Assembly: GCA_036398095.1 (NCBI GenBank)
Contig: DASWHR010000137.1
Span: 1 to 10,512, forward strand
DNA length: 10,512 bases
Source: DASWHR01 sp036398095
Lineage (GTDB): Bacteria; Actinomycetota; AC-67
Direction of reading: 5' to 3'
Part shown: piece after piece, positions 1-5,571 of the stretch
How the letters are laid out: every line of letters starts with the position of its first letter
How positions within the stretch are numbered: position 1 is the first letter of the stretch
Notes under the pieces: model-generated
What the model was told of the DNA's origin: nothing
What the model saw: the letters and a program-made list of their open reading frames with translations, nothing else
Database searches by the model: none
Position numbers and translations under genes: made by a program

Positions 1-95
1 GTCTGGGCGATCCCGGGCTTCGACGTGAACTGCGGCGTCGCGCGGCCGCGGGGGTGGCAGCGTCCGGCGACCCCACCTTCTCCGAAGCTGTTCAT

Positions 96-138
96 CGGGA
101 GCGGGTCCCGGTGTCGCAACGGCACCGGCTCGCTCCCG
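96..138. repeat. Compound inverted repeat (two-part hairpin)
   Basis: An outer 8-bp perfect stem pairs 96-103 with 131-138 (CGGGAGCG/CGCTCCCG). Inside it, a 9-bp stem pairs 108-116 with 120-128 around a 3-nt CAA loop. The inner stem is continuous only in plus-strand RNA, where 114 and 122 form a U-G wobble; in minus-strand RNA the same position is an A-C mismatch. This slightly favours the plus strand as the transcribed one. No U-tract follows on either side. It could be part of a structured leader or UTR RNA, or a 3'-end hairpin. The pairing is seen directly; the function is unknown. Confidence 0.55.
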
Positions 139-146
139 TCCATCTC

Positions 147-186
147 TCCGGCTCGGATCGCGTTAGAGAAGGCGATCCGAGCCGGA
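147..186. terminator. 15-bp perfect hairpin, possible terminator without U-tract
   Basis: Positions 147-161 (TCCGGCTCGGATCGC) are perfectly complementary to 172-186 with a 10-nt loop at 162-171. The hairpin lies 64 nt beyond the stop codon of the leftward NIL-domain gene, so it could end that operon's transcript or protect its 3' end. Neither strand carries a run of T after the stem, so it is not a classical intrinsic terminator; U-less hairpin terminators are reported in high-GC bacteria. With the hairpin at 96-138 it may instead be part of one larger RNA structure. The stem is certain, the terminator role is inference. Confidence 0.5.
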
Positions 187-250
187 CACCCCAGTGTCGG
201 CGTTGGATGGCCGGTGGTGCAGCGTCCCGATTCGCTGTGCTTGCCGCTCG

Positions 251-493
251 TCAGCCTTCGACCATGTCGCCGTCGATGCGGCCGACCTGCACCCCGAGGT
301 CTTCTAGATACGCGACGCCGGCCGCGACCGCCTCGGGCTCGCCGACGACTTCGAGGATGACCCAGCCGACTTCGTCTTCGACGTTGGCGCGGCGAATGTT
401 GGTGACGATGTCGAACTTTCGCCCGAGGTTGTAGATGACCGGCTCTTGGATGAGCCGTTCCGGGAAGGTCAGATGCAGCCGCTGCTTGCCCAC
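251..493 (-). CDS. Stand-alone NIL-domain protein
   Basis: An 80-residue protein made almost entirely of a NIL domain, the small ferredoxin-like fold also found at the C-terminus of the methionine ABC transporter ATPase MetN and in NIL-ferredoxin proteins of anaerobic homocysteine synthesis. Visible family features are the opening strand (QRLHLTFPERLIQEPVIYNL), a central IVTNIRRANVEDEVGWVILEV-like stretch and the closing GVQVGRIDGD. There is no ATPase domain, no CxxC iron-sulfur motif, no signal peptide and no membrane segment. Start is GTG at 493-491, 10 nt after the larE stop, with no clear Shine-Dalgarno. It is last in the four-gene leftward operon. Stand-alone NIL proteins are often linked to sulfur amino acid metabolism; a small-ligand-binding or regulatory partner of LarE is a guess. 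The domain call is firm, the function unknown. Confidence 0.85.
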   Translation of the reverse strand: MGKQRLHLTFPERLIQEPVIYNLGRKFDIVTNIRRANVEDEVGWVILEVVGEPEAVAAGVAYLEDLGVQVGRIDGDMVEG

Positions 494-503
494 AGGTCAG
501 GTT

Positions 504-1325
504 CTACCCGCGGATGGGCTCGATCCGCAAAAGCGCGCGGTTCATCGAGCCGCTGGCGAAGCCCGCCAGATCCAGCGTGACGTAGACGAATCCTAAAGCC
601 GCGAGGCCTTCGGCGAGCTGCTCGCGCGCCGGCGATGAGGCGAGCCGCGCGATCTCATCCGGCGGAACTTCGATGCGCGCGAGATCGCCGTGATCGCGGA
701 CGCGAAGCTCGCGCACGCCCATCGAGCGCAGCAGCGCCTCGGCGCGGGCGACACGATCCAGCCGCTCCGCCGTGACCTCGATCCCGTAGGCGATCCGCGA
801 CGCCAGGCACGCCGACGCCGGCTTGTCCCACGTCGGCAAGCCGCGGTCGCGCGACAGCGCGCGGATCTCGTCTTTTCCGAGCCCTGCCTCCAGCAGCGGC
901 GCGCGGACGCCGCGTTCGCGCGCGGCGCGCTGCCCCGGACGAAAGTCGCCGGTGTCGTCGAGATTGGTGCCCACCAAGATCGTCTCGACGCCGAGCGACC
1001 CGCCGAGCTCGTCGAGCCGCTCGAACAGTTCGGTCTTGCAGTGGTAGCAGCGGTCGGGCGCATTCGCGCGGTACTCGTCGCGATCGATCTCGCGGGTGGC
1101 GATCTCGACGTGGCGCCAGCCTCGCTCGCGCGCGAGCAGCGCGGCCGCCTTGCGCTCGGCCGGGGCGAGCGATTCGCTCACCGCGGTCACCGCGACGCAA
1201 CGCTCCGCGCCGAGCATCTCGTGCGCGACATCGGCAAGGAAAGCCGAATCCGCGCCGCCGCTGTAGGCGACGGCGCACGATTCGAACTCGGACAGGATCC
1301 GGCGGAGTCGCTCGAAGCCGTTCAT
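504..1325 (-). CDS. larE: LarE-type ATP-dependent sacrificial sulfur transferase
   Basis: A 273-residue cytosolic enzyme of the LarE family, the usual full length. LarE adenylates a pyridinium carboxylate and gives it sulfur from one of its own cysteines, the thiolation step in making the nickel-pincer cofactor of lactate racemase. The N-terminal PP-loop is SGGADS (residues 22-27). A CYHC motif lies at 93-96, the nucleotide-region motif VGTNLDD at 118-124, and the KPASACLASR motif at 168-177 holds Cys173, matching the sacrificial Cys176 of Lactobacillus plantarum LarE. Start is ATG at 1325-1323, 12 nt after the prenyl synthase stop; the ribosome site is weak. No larA, larB or larC is in the window, so the acceptor is not shown. 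LarE homologues are widespread without lactate racemase, so another sulfur-transfer role is possible. It is followed directly by a NIL-domain gene. Family assignment is strong; substrate is uncertain. Confidence 0.93.
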   Translation of the reverse strand: MNGFERLRRILSEFESCAVAYSGGADSAFLADVAHEMLGAERCVAVTAVSESLAPAERKAAALLARERGWRHVEIATREIDRDEYRANAPDRCYHCKTELFERLDELGGSLGVETILVGTNLDDTGDFRPGQRAARERGVRAPLLEAGLGKDEIRALSRDRGLPTWDKPASACLASRIAYGIEVTAERLDRVARAEALLRSMGVRELRVRDHGDLARIEVPPDEIARLASSPAREQLAEGLAALGFVYVTLDLAGFASGSMNRALLRIEPIRG

Positions 1326-1337
1326 CGAGATCCGATT

Positions 1338-2369
1338 CTAGGCGTCTCGCGCCACGGCGGTCTCGGCCAGCAGCAACAGGGCGCGCTCCGCCTCGTCGGG
1401 GAAGCCGGCGGCGCCCAGCGCGTTGGTCGCCGCCGCGTGCAGCTCGTCGATCAACGCCAGCGTCCCCGCCAGCCCGCCGGAGGTGCGCAGCACGTCCCGC
1501 AATCGCTCGACGTCGCCGGGCGACATCGACGGCGATCCCAGCGTGGCGTCCAGGAACGCGCGATCTTCGGGAGAGGCGAGCGCGCGCGCCTTGGCGACGA
1601 GCACGGTGCGCTTTCCTTCGCGCAGATCGCCTTCGGCGTCCTTGCCGGTCACCGACGGTTCACCGAACGCGCCGAGCACGTCGTCGCGGATCTGGAACGC
1701 CTCGCCGAGCGGCGCGCCGAACGCGGTCAGCGCGGCGATCGCCTCGCTCGAGGCCCCGGCGAGCGCCGCGCCGATGACGAGCGGCTTTTCGACCGTGTAG
1801 GCGCCGGACTTCAGCGCGGCGATGCGCCGCGCGGCCGGCTCGTCGGCCTCGCCGCGCGCCGCGGCCGACAGGTCGGCGAACTGTCCGGCGATCACCTCGA
1901 GGCGCATCGTGTTGAACGATTCGAACGCGGCGGCCAGCCGCGGCGCGTCGAAGCCCGACTCGATCAGCATCCGGTCGGCGAGCGCGAATGCCAGATCGCC
2001 GGTCAAGATGGCGGCCGACGCGCCGAAGCGTCCCTCGCCCATCGCGAGATGCGTCGCGGGCCGTCCGCGGCGAAGCGGCGAGCCGTCCATGATGTCGTCG
2101 TGAATCAGCGCGAAGGTGTGGAGCAGCTCCAGCGCGGCGCCGGCGCGCACGATCGCCTCCGAATCCTCGCCACCGGCGGCGCGATGACCCCAGTAGCAGA
2201 ACAGCGGCCGAAGGCGTTTTCCGCCGGCGCCGACGACGCGGGCGAGCTCGTCGACCATCGGCAGCGCGGCGGGGTCGGCCGCCTGGACATCGTCGCGAAC
2301 GCGGGCAAGGAAAATGCCCAGCACCGCGTCGATGCGCCGGCGAAGATCGCTCGGGGAAGGAGTCGTCAC
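1338..2369 (-). CDS. Trans-isoprenyl diphosphate synthase (probably FPP/GGPP)
   Basis: A polyprenyl synthetase family enzyme that joins isopentenyl diphosphate to allylic diphosphates. Numbered from the GTG at 2369, it shows GGKRLRP (49-55), the first aspartate-rich motif DDIMD (91-95), the GQ pair (162-163), a conserved Lys near 187 and a second motif DDVLG (229-233). The DDVLG form, ending in Gly instead of Asp, is common in actinobacterial IdsA-like enzymes. Phe86, five residues before the first motif, is the bulky residue that limits archaeal GGPP synthases to short products, so C15-C20 is likelier than a long quinone tail. A TTG at 2405 would add 12 residues and lie 1 nt after the upstream stop; I prefer the GTG because GGAG lies 11 nt before it and the extra residues are unconserved-looking. 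The product could enter heme O, carotenoids or other isoprenoids. The oxidase genes across the divergent promoter make heme O precursor supply plausible but unproven. Confidence 0.9.
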   Translation of the reverse strand: MTTPSPSDLRRRIDAVLGIFLARVRDDVQAADPAALPMVDELARVVGAGGKRLRPLFCYWGHRAAGGEDSEAIVRAGAALELLHTFALIHDDIMDGSPLRRGRPATHLAMGEGRFGASAAILTGDLAFALADRMLIESGFDAPRLAAAFESFNTMRLEVIAGQFADLSAAARGEADEPAARRIAALKSGAYTVEKPLVIGAALAGASSEAIAALTAFGAPLGEAFQIRDDVLGAFGEPSVTGKDAEGDLREGKRTVLVAKARALASPEDRAFLDATLGSPSMSPGDVERLRDVLRTSGGLAGTLALIDELHAAATNALGAAGFPDEAERALLLLAETAVARDA

Positions 2370-2406
2370 CCGCTCAGTGTCTCCGCCCGGACGGCTCGCG
2401 GGCAAC

Positions 2407-3549
2407 TCAGGCGATGCTGACGCCGATCAGGCGTCCGATCGCGAACGTGGCGGTTGCCGCCGCAGCGCCGATCGCCAGCATCCGGGCGCCGCTTCGCAGC
2501 GGACGGCGTCCGGTGAAGACTCCCAGTGCGGATCCGACCGCAAACAGCGCCGCCCCGCTCGCGAGAACCGACGACAGAACCGCCGCCCGGCCGGCGGCGA
2601 TCAGGTACGGGACCACGGGAACGAACGCGCCGACGGCGAACGCCAGGAACGAGGCGATCGCCGCCACCCATGGAGAGGCGAGATCGTCGGGCGAGAACCC
2701 CAGCTCCTCGCGCGTCATCGTCTGCAACGCCACCTCGGGCCGCGCCATGATCTCGCGCGCGACGGTGGCTGCCATCTCGGGCGGCAATCCCTTCGCTCGA
2801 AAGATCAGCGCCAGCTCTTCGCGCTCCTCGTCGGGGAAAGCCGCGAGCTCCTCGCGCTCGACTTCGACCTCGCGCTCGTAAAGCTCGGTCTGGGATCGGA
2901 CCGAGATCCATTCGCCGGCCGCCATCGAAAACGCGCCGGCAAGCAGGCCCGCGACGCCGGCCAGCAACACGATCCGCTCGTTGCCGGTGCCGCCGGCGAC
3001 GCCCAGCACCAGCGACACGTTCGACACGAGCCCGTCGTTCACACCGAAGACGCCGGCTCGAAGCGCGCCGCCGGATCCGACACGATGGCGGCCTTCGCGC
3101 TGCGCGATCCCGCCGGCCCGGTCTTGCGCGAGCGCGGCGACGGTCTCGCCGTGGCCACGTTCGTCCGCGGCCATTCCCTCGGCTGCGTCGACCGCGGCGT
3201 CGTACTTGAGCGCGTCGGCCGACTCGGCGCGCAGCACGATCGGCAAGACCGACGCGACGCCGAAGCGGCGCGCGACGAACCCGAGCACCTTCACGCGCAT
3301 CCCCGTCCGCGGCTTCTTCGGCGTCACGCCGGCCGAACGCAGCAGCGAGCCCCAATGCTCGGCGTGGGTCTCCTCGAACCCGGCGAGGCGCTCGAACACC
3401 TCGCGCTGCGCGTCGCTTTCGGCGGCGACGGCGAGCGCGCGGTAGAGCGCCGCCCCGGCGTGCTCGTCCACGTAGTAGCGAGTCCAACGGCGAATCTGCT
3501 CCGGCTGTTTCGGTGATTCCGCGGGGGGCGGCGCCGCTGGCTCGGTCAC
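2407..3549 (-). CDS. mbfA: MbfA-like iron transporter: ferritin-like domain fused to VIT1/CCC1
   Basis: A 380-residue inner-membrane protein with the erythrin-VIT1 architecture of MbfA, reported in rhizobia as a membrane-bound ferritin that exports iron. The N-terminal rubrerythrin-like four-helix domain (about 18-145) supplies likely di-iron ligands: Glu29, ExxH at 59-62 and ExxH at 130-133. The VIT1 domain starts near 162 with GVFGVNDGLVSNVSLVLG (Asp172 in the first helix) and a second helix with SMAAGEW (208-214). An acidic Glu-rich cytoplasmic stretch follows (about 222-290), and three more helices lie near 295-320, 325-350 and 355-378. Start is GTG at 3549-3547, first gene of the leftward operon, 62 bp from the divergent heme A/O synthase. 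Direction and metal are inferred from the family: iron, possibly manganese, out of the cytoplasm or into a compartment. No Irr- or Fur-type box is obvious upstream. Confidence 0.9.
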   Translation of the reverse strand: MTEPAAPPPAESPKQPEQIRRWTRYYVDEHAGAALYRALAVAAESDAQREVFERLAGFEETHAEHWGSLLRSAGVTPKKPRTGMRVKVLGFVARRFGVASVLPIVLRAESADALKYDAAVDAAEGMAADERGHGETVAALAQDRAGGIAQREGRHRVGSGGALRAGVFGVNDGLVSNVSLVLGVAGGTGNERIVLLAGVAGLLAGAFSMAAGEWISVRSQTELYEREVEVEREELAAFPDEEREELALIFRAKGLPPEMAATVAREIMARPEVALQTMTREELGFSPDDLASPWVAAIASFLAFAVGAFVPVVPYLIAAGRAAVLSSVLASGAALFAVGSALGVFTGRRPLRSGARMLAIGAAAATATFAIGRLIGVSIA

Positions 3550-3611
3550 GGCCCCATTCTGCCGGTTCGAACGGCGGCGCGCCCGTCGCTATCATGTGCC
3601 CCCGGGACCCC
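3550..3611. promoter_or_regulatory. Divergent promoter region between mbfA-like gene and ctaA-ctaB
   Basis: This 62-bp gap must hold the promoters of both blocks unless transcription starts inside genes. On the plus strand TATCAT (3590-3595) is one mismatch from the -10 consensus, with a poor -35 (TTCGAA, 3566-3571) at 18 bp. If used, the transcript would begin just before the ATG at 3612 and be nearly leaderless. On the minus strand a weak CAGAAT lies just upstream of the GTG. GTTCGAAC at 3565-3572 is a perfect 8-bp palindrome, possibly an operator but short enough to arise by chance. Confidence 0.35.
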
Positions 3612-5447
3612 ATGACCCGCTTTCGGAATCTCTCCCTCGCGACGGTCGCGACGACCTACCTGCTCATCGCAGCCGGCGGGCTCGTTCGCGCAACCGGCTC
3701 CGGATTGGGATGCCCGACATGGCCCGGCTGCTTCCCGGGGCGCTTCTTCCCGCCGCTGCAGAAGCACGCGATGATCGAGTGGACCCACCGCACGATCGTG
3801 GTGGTGCTGACCGTGATGATCGCCGCGATGGCGGTCTGGGCGCTGGGACGATTCCGGGCTCGACGCTCGATGATGATCCCGTCGATCGCCGCATTCGGTT
3901 TGGTGCTGTTCCAGGCGGCCCTCGGGGCGATCACCGTCCATCACGAACTCGATCCCCTCGTCGTGACCGCCCATTTCGCGACCGCGATGATCCTGGTTGG
4001 GACGCTCATCTACGCTGCAATCGCAACGTTTACGCTGCGTGAACGTCCGGGACTACGCGTGGCGAGTGACTTTGCGCATCTCGCGTTCGTCGCCGCTGCG
4101 GGAACGTTCGTCCTTCTTCTGGTCGGGGCCTACGTCCGCGGCCTGGGAGCCGGCCTGGCCTTCCCGGATTGGCCGCTGATGAACGGAAGCCTCCTCCCGG
4201 GGCCGGGACGGATCGAGACGCCGCACTTCGTCCACCGATTGCTTGCCTTGGCGGTCGGCGCGCTCGTCGTCGCGCTGGCCTGGCGCGCGAACCGGGCCGC
4301 GGCCCGCGCGTCCCACCCGGCCGCCGTGCGAGTCTTCAGCGCCGCCGCCGGCGGCCTGTACCTGACGCAGGCGCTGGTCGGAGCGCTCAACGTCTGGACC
4401 GAACTGTCGGCTGCGACGGTCGTGGCGCACGTCACCTTGTCGGCGCTCACCTGGGGCGCGGTGCTGGGCTTGGCGATCGTGGCGCGCGACCTCAGCAAGG
4501 CAAGCGAGCCCCAGATCGCGGTTCAGCCGGCCGATCCGGCCCGCTCCGGCTCCCTCGGCTCGTTCAATCGGGCAAAGGCCGTCGTCGCCGCCTACTTCCG
4601 GCTCACCAAACCGCGCATCGTCGTCCTTCTGCTCATCACGACCGTCCCGACGATGATGGTCGCCCGCGGCGGCTGGCCGGGGATCGGCCTGGTCGTCGCC
4701 ACGCTCTTGGGGGGATCGCTCGCGGCCGGCGGCGCCAACGCCATCAACTGCTACGTCGACCGCGACATCGACGCCGCGATGGGACGCACCTCGCGGCGCC
4801 CATTGCCGGCGGGCGAGATGACCCCGACTCGCGCACTGGAGTTCGGGATCGGTCTGGGCATCGTGTCGTTCGCCTATCTATGGACGTTCGTGAACTTGCT
4901 GTCGGCCGCGCTGGCCCTGTCGGCGCTGCTGTTCTACGTCTTCGTCTACACGATCGGGCTGAAACGCTCGACCCCGCAGAACATCGTGATCGGCGGGGCG
5001 GCCGGCGCGGTGCCGGTCCTGGTCGGATGGGCCGCCGTCACCGGCACGCTCACCTGGGCGCCGGTCGTGATGTTCGCAATCGTGTTCTTCTGGACGCCGC
5101 CGCACTTCTGGGCGCTCGCCCTGCGCTTCAGCGACGACTACGCCAAGGCGGGCGTTCCGATGCTGCCGGTCGTGGCCGGGCGTCGCGAGACGCAGCGGCA
5201 AATCCTGCTCTATACCTTCGTCTTGGTGGGCGTGACCCTGATCCTTTCGCCCGTCGGCCGGATGGGCGTGGTGTATCTCGTCGCCGCCCTGCTGCTGGGC
5301 GCGTGGTTCATCCGCGGCGCGGCGATCCTGTGGCGGCGCGGCACCAACCAAGCGGCATGGTCGCTTTTCAAGCTCTCGATCAACTATCTCGCGCTCCTGT
5401 TCGCGGCGATGGCCGTCGACTCGGTCGTGCACCTTGCCGTCGCATGA
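3612..5447 (+). CDS. ctaA-ctaB: Fused heme A synthase (CtaA/COX15) - heme O synthase (CtaB)
   Basis: A 611-residue polytopic membrane protein joining both heme-modifying enzymes of aa3 oxidase biogenesis. The CtaB half farnesylates heme b to heme o; the CtaA half oxidises heme o to heme a. The CtaA half (about 1-291) has the Cys pair GCPTWPGC (Cys34, Cys40), Glu56 and His59 in EWTHR, His121, His208 in HFVHR and His273, matching the catalytic Glu and heme-binding His of Bacillus CtaA. Its second half lacks the second Cys pair (AFPDWPLM in place). A hydrophilic linker (292-324) leads to the UbiA-type half (325-611) with LTKPR (331-335), NxxxDxxxD at Asn379/Asp383/Asp387 and a second YTIGLKR motif. 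The start is ATG at 3612, where the hydrophobic N-terminus begins; further-upstream starts at 3513 and 3594 add GC-coded residues unlike the family. No frameshift or internal stop separates the halves. ctaC follows after 124 nt. Confidence 0.93.
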   Translation: MTRFRNLSLATVATTYLLIAAGGLVRATGSGLGCPTWPGCFPGRFFPPLQKHAMIEWTHRTIVVVLTVMIAAMAVWALGRFRARRSMMIPSIAAFGLVLFQAALGAITVHHELDPLVVTAHFATAMILVGTLIYAAIATFTLRERPGLRVASDFAHLAFVAAAGTFVLLLVGAYVRGLGAGLAFPDWPLMNGSLLPGPGRIETPHFVHRLLALAVGALVVALAWRANRAAARASHPAAVRVFSAAAGGLYLTQALVGALNVWTELSAATVVAHVTLSALTWGAVLGLAIVARDLSKASEPQIAVQPADPARSGSLGSFNRAKAVVAAYFRLTKPRIVVLLLITTVPTMMVARGGWPGIGLVVATLLGGSLAAGGANAINCYVDRDIDAAMGRTSRRPLPAGEMTPTRALEFGIGLGIVSFAYLWTFVNLLSAALALSALLFYVFVYTIGLKRSTPQNIVIGGAAGAVPVLVGWAAVTGTLTWAPVVMFAIVFFWTPPHFWALALRFSDDYAKAGVPMLPVVAGRRETQRQILLYTFVLVGVTLILSPVGRMGVVYLVAALLLGAWFIRGAAILWRRGTNQAAWSLFKLSINYLALLFAAMAVDSVVHLAVA

Positions 5448-5571
5448 GCCCGATCGCCGGTCGCCCGCCCTTCTCAAACGCACACAGACCGTGTTGGTGC
5501 CCGCCCGGCGCGTGTGGTACCTATTGGGCCGCCAAACAAGGGTTTCCCCTCTCGCATTCTCACGGAGTGAC
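5448..5571 (+). promoter_or_regulatory. Gap before ctaC, possible second promoter
   Basis: At 124 nt this is the only long gap in the oxidase operon, so a separate promoter for the structural subunits is plausible. I see only weak candidates (TTGGTG at 5494-5499 and TACCTA at 5518-5523, 18 bp apart) and no strong hairpin or terminator. The strong GGAGTG at 5564-5569 is the ribosome site of ctaC and fixes its ATG at 5572 over an upstream in-frame extension that would overlap the fusion gene. Confidence 0.3.

Larger units (their letters stand above)
1..250. other. Intergenic region at window edge, no supported gene
   Basis: No reading frame here resembles a protein I recognise, although two plus-strand frames stay open by GC bias. 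The region carries the two inverted repeats described separately and a GCGGCCGC octamer at 43-50. A minus-strand ATG at 95-93 opens a frame that runs off the left edge, but it has no convincing ribosome binding site. The neighbour to the left is outside the window, so whether this is a leader, a 3' UTR or spacer cannot be decided. Confidence 0.5.

Noticed and set aside
1..45. A stretch reading GFDVNCGV that resembles the metal-binding motif of RtcB RNA ligases
   Set aside because: Only eight residues match and the sequence after it does not continue like RtcB; a chance match in a frame without support.
1..95. A leftward gene starting at ATG 95-93
   Set aside because: 31 codons to the edge, no ribosome site, and the start sits next to a hairpin arm; nothing supports coding.
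1..160. T-box or SAM-type riboswitch on the minus strand (GGAGAG near 149-144, AAGGTGGGGTCGC near 79-67)
   Set aside because: The T-box core matches only about 10 of 14 positions, the invariant bulge is not right, and the upstream perfect hairpin does not look like Stem I. No SAM or glycine aptamer core was found. Kept only as a covariance search suggestion.
25..434. Two overlapping open plus-strand frames at the left edge
   Set aside because: They run through both hairpins and into the antisense of the NIL gene, are low-complexity, and match no family.
690..2420. A 576-codon open frame on the plus strand
   Set aside because: It lies antisense to larE and the prenyl synthase, both with intact motifs; its Arg/Ala/Gly-rich translation is typical of GC-rich shadow frames.
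3513..3611. Longer N-terminus for the CtaA-CtaB fusion (start at 3513 or 3594)
   Set aside because: The added residues are Arg/Pro/Ala-rich and precede the normal family start; the 3513 start would also overlap the divergent gene.
5434..5571. Longer N-terminus for ctaC (start at 5434)
   Set aside because: It would overlap the fusion gene and bury the lipoprotein signal; GGAGTG points to the ATG at 5572.
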